Notes: generated from the sequence alone by a model not told the origin. A DNA stretch of 64,000 nucleotides from Pseudomonas graminis (GCF_002093745.1 NZ_MTSB01000011.1:151243-215242), one strand, 5' to 3'; positions 15,631 to 25,633 are shown, numbered from the stretch's first letter. A program made the numbers and translations.

Positions 15631-16380
15631 TCAGGCGCTGAAGCCGCCGTCGATGGTCAGGCTGGCGCCGGTGATGAAGCCTGCTTCAGGACCGGCAAGG
15701 TAGGCGACGAAGCTGGCAATTTCTTCGCTTGTACCATACCGGGGAAGGGCCATGAGTGCCTTCAGGCTGTCAGCGAATTCGCCGTGTGCCGGGTTCATGT
15801 CAGTGTCGACCGGGCCGGGCTGTACGTTGTTGACGGTGATGCCTTGCGGGCCGAGGTCGCGGGCCATGCCTTTGGTGAGGCCGATCAGGGCCGATTTGCT
15901 CATGGCGTAGGTCGCGCCGCCTGCAAAGGGCATGCGGTCAGCGTTGGTGCTGCCGATGTTGATGATGCGACCGCCTTCTTCCATATGCCGGGCGGCTTCC
16001 TGGCTGGCGATGAACACGCTGCGCACGTTGATGGCCAGGGTTCTGTCGAAGTCCTGCATGCTGAACTGATCGAGCGGTGCGATGGCCAGTACGCCAGCGT
16101 TATTGATCAGGATATCCAGCCGTCCAAGGGTTTCTGCGGTGGTCTGTACGGCCTGGCGGATGGCTTTCTCGTCGGCGCTGTCTGCACGAATGGCCAGCGC
16201 CCGTCCGCCATTGGCGACGATGCTATCCTGGATCTCGAGGGCGTTGACTTCAGAGCTGACGTAGGTGAACGCCACTGCCGCGCCTTCCTTGGCCAGACGG
16301 TTGACGATGGCTGCACCAATGCCGCGTGAGCCGCCTTGCACCAACGCCACTTTGCCAGCGAGTTTAGGGTGTTCGATCAT
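15631..16380 (-). CDS. SDR-family oxidoreductase, BdcA-like
   Basis: A 249-residue classical short-chain dehydrogenase/reductase. The Rossmann motif is GGSRGIG (residues about 16-22), the NNAG motif is ILINNAGVLAI and the active site is Ser (INIGSTNADRMPF) with YAMSK carrying Tyr and Lys. The stretch NADRMPFAGGATYAMSKSAL and the C-terminus GPEAGFITGASLTIDGGF resemble E. coli BdcA, which has been linked to cyclic-di-GMP binding and biofilm dispersal, more than FabG. The physiological substrate is unknown. It is divergent from the isochorismatase-fold gene; no TetR-type bdcR is adjacent. Confidence 0.9.
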   Translation of the reverse strand: MIEHPKLAGKVALVQGGSRGIGAAIVNRLAKEGAAVAFTYVSSEVNALEIQDSIVANGGRALAIRADSADEKAIRQAVQTTAETLGRLDILINNAGVLAIAPLDQFSMQDFDRTLAINVRSVFIASQEAARHMEEGGRIINIGSTNADRMPFAGGATYAMSKSALIGLTKGMARDLGPQGITVNNVQPGPVDTDMNPAHGEFADSLKALMALPRYGTSEEIASFVAYLAGPEAGFITGASLTIDGGFSA

Positions 16381-16493
16381 GATGTTCTCCTTTTGGGCAG
16401 GTCTCGGACAGGCCAGAGCCCGTCGACGATTGCGTCCAGAATAGACCCTGATTGCGATACCCTTGCTGAACCAAACGTTCAGATTGAGTGGTT

Positions 16494-17060
16494 ATGAATA
16501 TTCAAGGCAACAGCGCGTTGATCCTGATCGACCTGCAACAGGGCATCAATCACCCCAGGCTCGGACGACGCAACAACCCGCAAGCCGAGACGAATCTCGG
16601 CGCGTTACTCGACGCCTGGCGGCAGTCGGGGCGTCCGGTGGTACACGTGCGGCATTTTTCGACCTCGCCTGAATCGGTGTTCTGGCCCGATCAGTCGGGC
16701 GTCGAGTACCAGCCGGCGTTCGTGCCGCACGCCGATGAGCGGGAGATGAGCAAGCAGGTCCCTGACGCGTTTTGCGGATCGTTTCTGGAGATGTGGTTGC
16801 GTGCCGACGGGATCAGCCAGGTGGTGATTGCCGGGGTGATTACCAATAATTCGGTCGAGTCCACCGCGCGCAGCGGCGGCAACCTGGGGTTCGATGTCAT
16901 GGTGGCGCATGACGCCTGCTTCACGTTTGATCAGCAGGATTTCTTCGGCACGCCGCGCAGCGCCGAAGAGGTGCATGCGATGTCGCTGGCCAACCTGCAT
17001 GGCGAATACGCCACGGTCCTGTCCACGGCGCAGATTCTCCAGCGCGCCACTGTCGAATAA
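16494..17060 (+). CDS. Isochorismatase-fold hydrolase lacking the catalytic Cys
   Basis: A 188-residue cysteine-hydrolase (isochorismatase) family protein. The catalytic Asp (D13 in LILIDLQQG) and Lys (about K87 in EMSKQVPDAF) are present. The position of the nucleophilic cysteine in the usual GxxTxxCVExTAR motif is Ser: VIAGVITNNSVESTARSGGN (about S120). This TNNSVE variant is recurrent in a branch of the family, so it may not be damaged. Expected chemistry (amide or C-N hydrolysis) is therefore doubtful. The ATG at 16494 is preferred to a GTG two codons earlier. Divergent from the SDR gene. Confidence 0.87.
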   Translation: MNIQGNSALILIDLQQGINHPRLGRRNNPQAETNLGALLDAWRQSGRPVVHVRHFSTSPESVFWPDQSGVEYQPAFVPHADEREMSKQVPDAFCGSFLEMWLRADGISQVVIAGVITNNSVESTARSGGNLGFDVMVAHDACFTFDQQDFFGTPRSAEEVHAMSLANLHGEYATVLSTAQILQRATVE

Positions 17061-17075
17061 GCGCCTGGGGTCAGG

Positions 17076-19832
17076 TCACTTACGGGTCTTTTTCGGCGCG
17101 GCAGGCAGCGGCGCAAAGAGTGCCTGCAGGTCTTCGTCACGCAGCTTCCAGTCGCCGGTGGTGCGCCCGTCCAGTACACCGGCGGCCAGCGCCGACTTTT
17201 CACGTTGCAGGCGCTGGATCTTCTCTTCCACCGTGCCGCGCGCGATCATCTTGTAGACGAACACCGGTTTGTCCTGGCCGATGCGATAAGCGCGGTCGGT
17301 TGCCTGATTCTCCGCGGCAGGGTTCCACCACGGGTCGTAGTGAATCACAGTGTCGGCAGCGGTCAGGTTGAGGCCGGTGCCGCCGGCTTTCAGGCTGATC
17401 AGGAAGATCGGCAGCTTGCCGCTCTGGAAGTCATGAATCGGCGTGCGGCGATCTCGGGTCGAGCCGGTCAGCAGGGCGTAGGCAATGCCGCGCTGTTTCA
17501 GTTCTTCTTCGATCAGGCTGAGCATCGAGGTGAATTGCGAAAACAGCAGAATCTTGCGACCTTCAGCCAGCAGTTCTTCGAACATCTCCATCAGGCTGTT
17601 GAGCTTGCCTGACGTACCTTGTTTGCTGTTGACCGGCATGTCGTGATTGACCAGCCGCAGGTCGCAGCACACCTGACGCAGCTTGAGCAGCGCCTCCAGA
17701 ATGATGATCTGGCTGCGCGCCACGCCCTTGCGGGTGATTTCGTCCCTGACCTTCTTGTCCATCGCCAGGCGCACGGTTTCGTAAACATCGCGCTGTGCGT
17801 CGTTGAGGTCGACCCAGTGAATGATCTCGGTCTTCGGTGGCAGTTCGGTCGCGACCTGTTCTTTGGTGCGGCGCAGCAGGAACGGCTTGATACGCGCATT
17901 CAGGTGATGCAGGCGGTCCTGATTACCGTGCTTTTCGATGGCTGTGCGGTAGTTGCTGTTGAATTCCTTGCTGTTGCCCAGCCAGCCAGGCATCAGAAAG
18001 TGGAACAGCGACCACAGTTCACCCAAGTGGTTTTCCAGCGGCGTGCCGCTCAGGCACAGGCGCTGACGGGCGTTGAGGTTGCGTGCAGCCTGAGCGGCTT
18101 TGCTGTTGGGGTTCTTGATGTATTGCGCTTCATCGAGAATCAACACATGCAGCGGCTGCTTTTCGAGCATGTCCATGTCCCGGGGCAGCAGCGCATAGGT
18201 GGTCAGAATCAGGTCGTAGTCCTGAAGATTGCCTGCGTCCTGGTGACGGTTGGCGCCATACAGCGCAAGCACTTTCAGGTCCGGGGTAAAGTGCTCGGCT
18301 TCGTCCAGCCAGTTGGGAATCAGGCTGGTCGGCATGACCGCCAGCGCGGGGCGGTCGAGGCGTCCGGCCTGTTTTTCCATCAGCAGGTGAGCCAGGGTTT
18401 GCAGGGTCTTGCCCAGGCCCATGTCATCGGCCAGCACGCCGCCGACTTCCAGCTCGCGCAGTGACTGCATCCAGCTCAGGCCTTCCAGCTGATACGGGCG
18501 CAGCGTCGCGTTCAGGCCGTCGGGCAGGCTGACCGGCGCGTCCTTGATGTTGATCAGGCGCTCGGCGAAGTGGCGCAGACGGTCGCCGCCCTGCCAGGTC
18601 AGCGGCAGGTCTTCGAGCTGGGTCAGGCGTGCTGCATCGGCCTTGCTCATGCGCAGCGCGTTGTTGCCGTCCTGGCGCCAGTAGAAATCACCCAGCGTCG
18701 CCAGCACCGGCTTGAGCCGCCCGTAGGGCAGGGCGATCTGCACCGGGCTGCCGCCGCTCTGGGTGAAGTGGTTGAGCTGCACCAGCAATTGTTCTTCATC
18801 GCCGCGCTTGGCCACGGCGGTGGGGCTCATCAGTTCGGGATGGCTGCGGATCAGGTTGATCAGAATCGGCAGCAGGCTCAGGCGTTCGCCATTGACGATG
18901 ATGCCCAGTTCCAGATCGAACCAGTCGCGCTCGGTCTCTTCGTCGATGACCGCATACCAGTCGTCTACCGGCGTGACGTCGAAGCCGAATTCTTCCTGAA
19001 TCTCGATTTCCCAACCTTGTTCGCGCAACCGAGGCAGGTCATCGAGCACAAAATGCAACCAGGCCTTGTCGTTGGGCAGCTCGTACATGTCGCCGGCGCT
19101 GTCAGGCAACGCCTTGCTCTGCCGGGTGGCGACCTTGAAGCCCAGATCGGCCAGTTCCTGACGCAGTTGCCGCTCCCGTTCGCCCTGACGGCGGATGCGC
19201 AGGGTTTCGGTTTCGGTGTGCTCGATGATGTCGCTTTTCTGGTTCACCAGGTCACTGCCCAGCGAACTGACCAGAATGCTGACGTTGGTCGTGCCGACCG
19301 CGTAATGCTTGCCGTAGGCAAATGCCAGTGCGGCGCGGTGCTGGATATGCCGTTGCATGCGGCCGTTGCGCGGCTCGTAGGCGCTGAACTCGATACTGGC
19401 CAATATCAGCCTGGGGCGAGGCTGCAGGTCATCGATCAAACGCTCCGGCAGCCGGAGCTTTTGCTCGGTCTGCTGCTCGACCTGGTGCTCTATTTCCCGC
19501 TGGTGCGAACTCAGCGCAGCTTGCAGCAGTGGCCGGTTTTCCGGGTCCTGGAGAAACAGCAGCGCGGCCACGCAATGCTTGCAGTCGTTGCGGACCGGGC
19601 ACGTGCATTTGCAGGTCAGGTAGTTCTTGTAGCGATCCGGGTCCTTGAACAGCAGGGTCTGTGTGTAGATTTCCAGACCTGAGCCTCGGCACGCGGTGCG
19701 GATGATCTGCGGGCTGGAGTCTTCGAGCACGATGCGTTTTTGCCGGGCGTAGTCGCGCCCGCGCTCAAGCGTTCGATCATGGAATAAGTCTGTCCAGGCC
19801 GAGGCCAGGACTTTTTCGAGAATGGACGACAA
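17076..19832 (-). CDS. SNF2-family helicase with SWIM zinc finger
   Basis: A 918-residue Swi2/Snf2 ATPase. An N-terminal SWIM zinc finger is visible at about residues 73-90 (CKCTCPVRNDCKHCVAALLF). The helicase core follows: Walker A DDMGLGKTLQTLAHLL (about residue 470), DEAQ box LILDEAQYIKNPNSKAAQ, a Snf2 C-terminal helicase domain with LLTGSTRDRR and SLKAGGTGLNLTAADTVIHY, and the arginine-finger segment ATDRAYRIGQ. It is expected to translocate on double-stranded DNA and remodel protein-DNA complexes; the target is unknown. Related to RapA and to bacterial SNF2/SWIM proteins. Single gene, convergent with the isochorismatase-fold gene 15 bases away. Confidence 0.95.
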   Translation of the reverse strand: MSSILEKVLASAWTDLFHDRTLERGRDYARQKRIVLEDSSPQIIRTACRGSGLEIYTQTLLFKDPDRYKNYLTCKCTCPVRNDCKHCVAALLFLQDPENRPLLQAALSSHQREIEHQVEQQTEQKLRLPERLIDDLQPRPRLILASIEFSAYEPRNGRMQRHIQHRAALAFAYGKHYAVGTTNVSILVSSLGSDLVNQKSDIIEHTETETLRIRRQGERERQLRQELADLGFKVATRQSKALPDSAGDMYELPNDKAWLHFVLDDLPRLREQGWEIEIQEEFGFDVTPVDDWYAVIDEETERDWFDLELGIIVNGERLSLLPILINLIRSHPELMSPTAVAKRGDEEQLLVQLNHFTQSGGSPVQIALPYGRLKPVLATLGDFYWRQDGNNALRMSKADAARLTQLEDLPLTWQGGDRLRHFAERLINIKDAPVSLPDGLNATLRPYQLEGLSWMQSLRELEVGGVLADDMGLGKTLQTLAHLLMEKQAGRLDRPALAVMPTSLIPNWLDEAEHFTPDLKVLALYGANRHQDAGNLQDYDLILTTYALLPRDMDMLEKQPLHVLILDEAQYIKNPNSKAAQAARNLNARQRLCLSGTPLENHLGELWSLFHFLMPGWLGNSKEFNSNYRTAIEKHGNQDRLHHLNARIKPFLLRRTKEQVATELPPKTEIIHWVDLNDAQRDVYETVRLAMDKKVRDEITRKGVARSQIIILEALLKLRQVCCDLRLVNHDMPVNSKQGTSGKLNSLMEMFEELLAEGRKILLFSQFTSMLSLIEEELKQRGIAYALLTGSTRDRRTPIHDFQSGKLPIFLISLKAGGTGLNLTAADTVIHYDPWWNPAAENQATDRAYRIGQDKPVFVYKMIARGTVEEKIQRLQREKSALAAGVLDGRTTGDWKLRDEDLQALFAPLPAAPKKTRK

Positions 19833-19906
19833 GTTTTAAAAGGCCCTACGCCGCAGCGATGCTCAAAAGAAAGGGAGCGCCGCAGCGTCCCTTGCGTACG
19901 TAAAGA

Positions 19907-20431
19907 TCAAAGGGGAGAAACTTTGATCAGCAACGCGAGGTTGCCATTATCCAGATAAGTCAGTTCGCCATTTTTCACCCTGGCGGTCTGCTTCAGTCGC
20001 TCACTGCTGATGACCACGCCGTGCGGGTCCAGCTGGTTGACCCAGAATTGCGCATCAATATCGGTGAAGCGTCCCATGGCGAGGCTCACGGTGCCCTCGA
20101 TGGGGAAATGCCCGAGCTTTTCCTCGCCGTGGGTCACTGCCATTTTGCCGGGTTCGGCACCCACGGTCTGCTGCCAGGCGCGCTGCATCAGCACCTGATA
20201 GCTGCCGCTGTCTTGCAGTTTACTCGCCAGGTCCATCAACGCGGGGCTTCGTTCATTGCTCGAGTCGATCTTGCTGGCGCCGTTGTCCCAGTTTTCAGGC
20301 ACAAGCTGGCGGGTCGACGCGGGCTCGCCGTTCTGGCGAAACAGCAGGATCTCGACCTGATACAGGCCGTCTGCGAACGCGGTCGGAGCGACCAGCGTCA
20401 GCAGCAGGATCAATGAACGAAACAAACGCAT
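19907..20431 (-). CDS. csiV: CsiV family exported protein
   Basis: A 174-residue exported protein. Signal peptide MRLFRSLILLLTLVAPTAFA is followed by DGLYQVEILLFRQNGEPAST, characteristic of CsiV, described in Shewanella/Vibrio as a periplasmic peptidoglycan-binding protein affecting cell morphology. It lies directly downstream of mfd, as in other pseudomonads. The ATG at 20431 has AAGGA seven bases upstream; a TTG at 20446 that overlaps the mfd stop is less likely. It is probably transcribed with mfd. Function in Pseudomonas is inferred from the family. Confidence 0.87.
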   Translation of the reverse strand: MRLFRSLILLLTLVAPTAFADGLYQVEILLFRQNGEPASTRQLVPENWDNGASKIDSSNERSPALMDLASKLQDSGSYQVLMQRAWQQTVGAEPGKMAVTHGEEKLGHFPIEGTVSLAMGRFTDIDAQFWVNQLDPHGVVISSERLKQTARVKNGELTYLDNGNLALLIKVSPL

Positions 20432-20442
20432 GCGTGAATCCT

Positions 20443-23400
20443 TCAAGCAGTTTTCGGGGTCAGGCGCTCAAACAGCGCTTCGATCGTGTTGAAGCGCTCT
20501 TCCGGACGCTCCATAGGCACCATGAATTTGAACAGGGTAGCGCCTTCGAATTTGTAACGGTTGGGCTGGCTCTGGATCAGTTTGATCAGCGTCAGCGGAT
20601 CGACCGGGGTATCGGCCGCGAACTCGATACGTCCACCCTGCGGCCCGGCATCGACTTTCTTGATGCCCAACTGTTCGGCCTGCAGCTTCAGCAACGTGAT
20701 GCGCACCAGATGCTTGGTCGGCTCCGGCAGCAGACCGAAGCGGTCGATCATTTCGACTTGCAGGTCTTTCAGGGCGTCTTCATCCGCCGCGTTGGCAATG
20801 CGCTTATAAAGAATCAGGCGGGTATGCACGTCCGGCAGATAAGCTTCCGGAATCAGGGCCGGCACACGCAGGTTGATTTCCGGTCCGCCGCCCAGTGGCT
20901 GATCGAGGTTGGGCTGCTCACCCTTGCGGATCGCCTTGACCGCACGCTCGAGCATTTCCATGTACAGCGTGAAGCCCACGGCCTGAATCTGGCCGCTCTG
21001 GCCGTCACCGAGCAATTCGCCTGCGCCACGGATTTCCAGGTCGTTGGTGGCGAGCACGAAGCCCGCGCCCAGGTCCTGAGTGTTGGCAATCGCTTCCAGG
21101 CGCTTTTCAGCGTCGGGCGTGATCTGCTTGCGTGGCGGGGTCAGCAGGTAGGCGTAGGCCTGGTGATGACTGCGTCCGACGCGCCCGCGCAACTGGTGTA
21201 GCTGTGCCAGACCGAACTTGTCGGCACGCTCGATGATGATGGTGTTGGCGCTCGGCACGTCGATGCCGGTCTCGATGATGGTCGAGGCGATCAGCACGTT
21301 GAAGCGCTTGTGGTAGAAGTCGCTCATCACCTGTTCGAGATCGCGTTCGCGCATCTGGCCGTGGCCGATGCCGATACGCGCTTCCGGCACCAGTTCGGCC
21401 AGGTCTGCTGCGCATTTCTCGATGGTCTTGACGTCGTTGTGCAGGTAATACACCTGCCCGCCGCGCAGCAACTCGCGCAACAGGGCTTCCTTGATCGTCG
21501 GCTTGTTCTGTTCCATGACGAAGGTGCGCACCGACAGCCTGCGCGCCGGTGGCGTGGCGATGATCGACAGGTCGCGCATGCCCGACACGGCCATGTTCAG
21601 GGTGCGCGGAATCGGCGTGGCAGTCAGGGTCAGAATGTCGACCTCGCTGCGCAACGCCTTGAGCTGTTCTTTCTGGCGTACGCCGAAACGGTGTTCCTCG
21701 TCGATGATCACCAGGCCGAGGTTTTTGATCTTCACGTCATCTTGCAACAGCTTGTGCGTGCCGATGACGATGTCGATCTTGCCCTCGGCCAGGTCGGCAA
21801 CGGCGGCGCTGACTTCTTTGGCGGACTTGAAGCGGCTCATGACTTCCACGGTCACCGGCCAATCGGCGAAGCGGTCGCGGAAGCTGTTGTAATGCTGCTG
21901 GGCGAGCAAGGTGGTCGGCACCAGAATCGCGACCTGACGCCCGCCGTGTACGGCAATAAAGGCTGCGCGCATGGCCACTTCGGTCTTGCCGAAGCCCACG
22001 TCGCCGCAGACCAGGCGGTCCATCGGCTTGGGGGCCAGCATGTCGGCGCGCACGGCTTCGATGGTGGTCTGCTGATCCGGGGTTTCTTCGAACGGGAAGC
22101 CAGCGCTGAAGGTCGCGTAATCGGCTTTCGGGTCAGCGAACGCGTAGCCTTCGCGGGCGGCCCGGCGAGCGTAGATGTCGAGCAATTCGGCCGCCACGTC
22201 GCGGACCTGTTCGGCCGCCTTGCGCTTGGCCTTCTGCCAGGTTTCCGAACCCAGACGATGCAGCGGTGCCATTTCGTCGTCGCTGCCGGTGTAGCGGGCG
22301 ATCAGGTGCAGGTTGGCGACCGGAACGTACAGCTTGGCGTCCTCGGCGTAGGCCAGCATCAGGAATTCTGCGACCTGATTTTCGACTTCCAGCGTCGCCA
22401 GCCCCAGGTAACGCCCGACACCGTGGTCGATATGCACCACCGGTGCGCCTTCGCGCAGCTCGGTCAGGTTCTTGATGACCGCATCATTGTTGCCGCCATC
22501 GGTGCGTTTTTCGCGGCGTCGACGTTGCATGACCCGCTGACCGAACAGCGGGCTTTCGGCAATCAGCGCCAGGGCCGGTTGTTCAAGCAGCAGGCCGTCG
22601 TCCAGTGGCGCGATGGTGATAGCCAGTCGATCTTTGCCGTCGACGAAGTCGAGCCAGCTGTCCACCGTCTTCGGGCGCAGCTTCAGGCGTTCGAGCAGCT
22701 CCAGCAATACTTCGCGGCGCCCGGCAGACTCAGCGGTGAACAGCACGCGACCGGGAAATTCATCGAGAAACGTCGACAAGGCTGCCAGCGGCTGGCTGGC
22801 CTTGGCTTCGATGGACAGGTCTGGCAGAACCTGCGCCGGAAAGCGTTCGCGTCCGGCCCCGGCATCGACGTCCTGCTGGCTGGCCACGACGCGCGGCCAG
22901 TTTTTCAGGCGCGCAAAACAGTCTTCCACCGGCAAAAACAGCTCGGCCGGGGGCAGCAATGGCCGGGCCGGATCCACGCGGCGTTCCTCATAGCGATTGC
23001 GCACGTCGTTCCAGAAGTTCTCTGCCGCCTGTTCGATGCCCGGCAGGGAGAACACCTGAGTGTCCTGCGGCAGGTAATCGAACAGCGTCGAGGTCTCTTC
23101 GAAAAACAGCGGAATGTAGTACTCGATACCGGCTGGCGTGATGCCGCTGCTCAAGTCCTGAAAGATCGGGCTGCGCCGGAAATCGACGTCGAAACGCTCG
23201 CGGAAGCGGGCCTTGAACCGGGTGACTTCTTCTTTCTGTAACGGGAATTCGCGAGCCGGCAACAGGCGCACCGATTCGACCTTGTCGATGGAGCGCTGGG
23301 TGTCGGGATCGAAGGTGCGCAGTGTTTCGATTTCATCATCGAACAGATCGATGCGGAACGGCAGCTTGCTGCCCATTGGAAACAGATCGATCAGCGCACC

Positions 23401-23895
23401 GCGAACGGTGAACTCGCCGTGCTCATACACCGTGTCGACATAGCGATAGCCGCTGGCTTCCAGACGGGTGCGCATGGCATCTACATCCAGCTTCTGACCG
23501 ACGTCCAGCACCAGGCTGCTGCCGAGCAGAAATTTGGTCGGCGCGAGTCTGTGTAGGGCTGTGGTGATCGGTACTACCAAAACGCCATGTTCCAGTTCCG
23601 GCAGGCGATAGAGGCTGGCGATACGCTGGGAAATGATGTCCTGATGCGGCGAAAACAGGTCGTAGGGCAGGGTTTCCCAGTCCGGGAAGTGCAGAACCGG
23701 CAGCGTAGGGGCGAAAAACTTCAGCTCTTGCTCGAGCCGCTCGGCGCTTTGGCTGTCGGCGGTCAAAAGCAGGGTGAAGCGCTTGGCTGCGCTGGCGGCC
23801 TCGGCAATGGCCAGGCTCAGTGCTGCACCGGGCAGATTGCCCCAGTGTTGTTTGCCTGCAGCGGCAGAAAGATGCGGTAGACGCAGAACTGGCAC
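20443..23895 (-). CDS. mfd: Transcription-repair coupling factor Mfd
   Basis: A 1150-residue full-length Mfd. The N-terminal UvrB-homology region spans about residues 1-350 (HQDIISQRIASLYRLPELEH). The CarD-like RNA-polymerase interaction domain follows (about residues 485-580, with GAPVVHIDHGVGRYLGLATL). Then the SF2 translocase core has Walker A VCGDVGFGKTEVAMRAAF, DEEH box IIDEEHRFGVRQKEQLK, TATPIPRTLNMA and the RGRVGRSHHQAYAYLLTPP motif. The TRCF C-terminal domain closes the protein. It releases RNA polymerase stalled at lesions and recruits UvrA. Divergent from the GAPDH gene. Confidence 0.98.
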   Translation of the reverse strand: MPVLRLPHLSAAAGKQHWGNLPGAALSLAIAEAASAAKRFTLLLTADSQSAERLEQELKFFAPTLPVLHFPDWETLPYDLFSPHQDIISQRIASLYRLPELEHGVLVVPITTALHRLAPTKFLLGSSLVLDVGQKLDVDAMRTRLEASGYRYVDTVYEHGEFTVRGALIDLFPMGSKLPFRIDLFDDEIETLRTFDPDTQRSIDKVESVRLLPAREFPLQKEEVTRFKARFRERFDVDFRRSPIFQDLSSGITPAGIEYYIPLFFEETSTLFDYLPQDTQVFSLPGIEQAAENFWNDVRNRYEERRVDPARPLLPPAELFLPVEDCFARLKNWPRVVASQQDVDAGAGRERFPAQVLPDLSIEAKASQPLAALSTFLDEFPGRVLFTAESAGRREVLLELLERLKLRPKTVDSWLDFVDGKDRLAITIAPLDDGLLLEQPALALIAESPLFGQRVMQRRRREKRTDGGNNDAVIKNLTELREGAPVVHIDHGVGRYLGLATLEVENQVAEFLMLAYAEDAKLYVPVANLHLIARYTGSDDEMAPLHRLGSETWQKAKRKAAEQVRDVAAELLDIYARRAAREGYAFADPKADYATFSAGFPFEETPDQQTTIEAVRADMLAPKPMDRLVCGDVGFGKTEVAMRAAFIAVHGGRQVAILVPTTLLAQQHYNSFRDRFADWPVTVEVMSRFKSAKEVSAAVADLAEGKIDIVIGTHKLLQDDVKIKNLGLVIIDEEHRFGVRQKEQLKALRSEVDILTLTATPIPRTLNMAVSGMRDLSIIATPPARRLSVRTFVMEQNKPTIKEALLRELLRGGQVYYLHNDVKTIEKCAADLAELVPEARIGIGHGQMRERDLEQVMSDFYHKRFNVLIASTIIETGIDVPSANTIIIERADKFGLAQLHQLRGRVGRSHHQAYAYLLTPPRKQITPDAEKRLEAIANTQDLGAGFVLATNDLEIRGAGELLGDGQSGQIQAVGFTLYMEMLERAVKAIRKGEQPNLDQPLGGGPEINLRVPALIPEAYLPDVHTRLILYKRIANAADEDALKDLQVEMIDRFGLLPEPTKHLVRITLLKLQAEQLGIKKVDAGPQGGRIEFAADTPVDPLTLIKLIQSQPNRYKFEGATLFKFMVPMERPEERFNTIEALFERLTPKTA

Positions 23896-24099
23896 GGAAG
23901 GTCGGGCTCCAGGCGTTGCAACAGGGGCGGCGATTGTAACGGGGGAAGGCGGTGGCTGTCAGGTTTCCAGCGTTACGGCCTGTATTTACGGGCAAAAATT
24001 ATGTAGTGCCGGATGATCTGACAGCCGCGCATTGCTCATAAACACTGGCGCGGTCATAATGTAGCCCCTTTTTTCAGCCCCTACATGTGGAAGGTTCCC

Positions 24100-25548
24100 G
24101 TGACTCAGAAGCCCGACCAGTGTCTTGGTGAATGGATCGATCGTGAAGCGCTCGCCGAAGCGATGATCCCGCTCATCGGTCAGCTCTACCGCAATAATAA
24201 TGTGGTGAGCTCGATCTATGGCCGTAGCCTGATCAACCGTTCCGTCATCGCGATTCTCAAAGCTCACCGCTTTGCGCGTCATCGTCAGTCCGATGCGGTT
24301 GAGTTGTCCGTACATGAGACGTTCCCGCTCGTCAAAGCGATGAGCGAGCTCAAACTGGGTGCCGCTTCGGTGGACCTCGGCAAGCTGGCCGTGAAGTTCA
24401 AGACCGAAGGCAATGGCCGCACGCCCGAGCAGTTCGTGCGTGAGGAACTGGCCAGTGTAGTGGGTCAGCAGGGCACCAGCCCGCGTAAAGGCACCGACGT
24501 CGTGCTGTACGGTTTTGGTCGTATCGGTCGCCTGCTGGCGCGGATTCTGATCGAGAAGACCGGTGGTGGCGACGGTCTGCGCCTGCGTGCCATTGTGGTC
24601 CGCAAAGGTGCGGAAAACGACCTGGTCAAGCGTGCCAGCCTGCTGCGTCGCGACTCGGTACACGGCCCGTTCGATGGCACCATCACCATTGATGAAGCCA
24701 ACAGCACCCTCACTGCCAACGGTAACCTGATTCAGGTGATCTACGCCAAGAACCCGTCCGAGGTGGATTACACCCAGTACGGCATCAAGGACGCCCTGCT
24801 GGTGGACAACACCGGTGTATGGCGCGATGCCGACGGTCTGGGCCAGCATCTGGCTTGCCCGGGTATCGACCGTGTCGTGTTGACGGCGCCGGGCAAAGGC
24901 AAGCTGAAAAACATCGTACACGGCATCAACCACGGTGAAATCACCGCAGATGACAAGATCGTGTCCGCAGCGTCCTGCACCACCAACGCCATCGTGCCGG
25001 TGCTCAAGGCGGTGAACGACAAGTTCGGCATCACCAACGGTCACGTCGAGACGGTTCACTCGTACACCAACGACCAGAACCTGATCGACAACTTCCACAA
25101 AGGCGATCGCCGTGGCCGCAGCGCCGCGCTGAACATGGTCATCACCGAGACCGGTGCGGCCACGGCTGCTGCCAAGGCACTGCCTGAGCTGGCCGGCAAG
25201 CTGACCGGCAACGCGATCCGCGTTCCAACGCCAAACGTGTCCATGGCCATTCTCAACCTCAACCTTGAGAAGCCGACTTCCCGCGAAGAAATGAACGAGT
25301 ACCTGCGCTACATGGCGCTGCACTCGGACCTGCACAAGCAGATCGACTTCGTGAACTCGCAGGAAGTGGTGTCCACCGACTTCGTCGGCTCGCGTCACGC
25401 CGGTGTTGTGGATGCCGAAGCCACCATCGTCAACGACAACCGCGTTGTGCTGTACGTCTGGTACGACAACGAATTCGGTTACAGCCATCAGGTGGTTCGC
25501 GTGATGGAAGACATGGCAGACGTCAATCCGCCTGCGTTTCCACAGTAA
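24100..25548 (+). CDS. Long-form glyceraldehyde-3-phosphate dehydrogenase
   Basis: A 482-residue GAPDH with an extra N-terminal helical region of about 125 residues, characteristic of a second GAPDH type in pseudomonads. The NAD(P)-binding Rossmann motif is VLYGFGRIGRLLARILIEK (about residue 130). The active-site SAASCTTNAIVPVLK carries the catalytic Cys, followed by HSYTNDQNLIDNFHKGDRRG. I choose GTG 24100 (VTQKPDQCLGEWI), with GGAAGG six bases upstream; an ATG at 24085 would add five residues and overlap the ribosome-binding site. Likely role: glycolytic/gluconeogenic triose-phosphate oxidoreduction; cofactor preference not read from sequence. Strong terminator downstream. Confidence 0.95.
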   Translation: MTQKPDQCLGEWIDREALAEAMIPLIGQLYRNNNVVSSIYGRSLINRSVIAILKAHRFARHRQSDAVELSVHETFPLVKAMSELKLGAASVDLGKLAVKFKTEGNGRTPEQFVREELASVVGQQGTSPRKGTDVVLYGFGRIGRLLARILIEKTGGGDGLRLRAIVVRKGAENDLVKRASLLRRDSVHGPFDGTITIDEANSTLTANGNLIQVIYAKNPSEVDYTQYGIKDALLVDNTGVWRDADGLGQHLACPGIDRVVLTAPGKGKLKNIVHGINHGEITADDKIVSAASCTTNAIVPVLKAVNDKFGITNGHVETVHSYTNDQNLIDNFHKGDRRGRSAALNMVITETGAATAAAKALPELAGKLTGNAIRVPTPNVSMAILNLNLEKPTSREEMNEYLRYMALHSDLHKQIDFVNSQEVVSTDFVGSRHAGVVDAEATIVNDNRVVLYVWYDNEFGYSHQVVRVMEDMADVNPPAFPQ

Positions 25549-25591
25549 GCGTTGCACCTCCTGAGTTGTCCGGTCTGACCGGACAGCGCTG

Positions 25592-25633
25592 AAAACGGGC
25601 CGAATCCTGTGTAAGCAGGGTTTGGCCCGTTTT
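25592..25633 (+). terminator. Terminator of the GAPDH gene
   Basis: An 18-base near-perfect stem (AAAACGGGCCGAATCCTG and its partner, two G-T pairs) with a six-base loop is followed by GTTTTG, 43 bases past the stop. A smaller TGTCCGGTCTGACCGGACA hairpin lies just upstream. Confidence 0.85.

Noticed and set aside
18570..19682. 370-codon plus-strand frame opposite the SNF2 helicase
   Set aside because: Shadow of the helicase gene; Gln/Val/Ala-rich translation without protein character.
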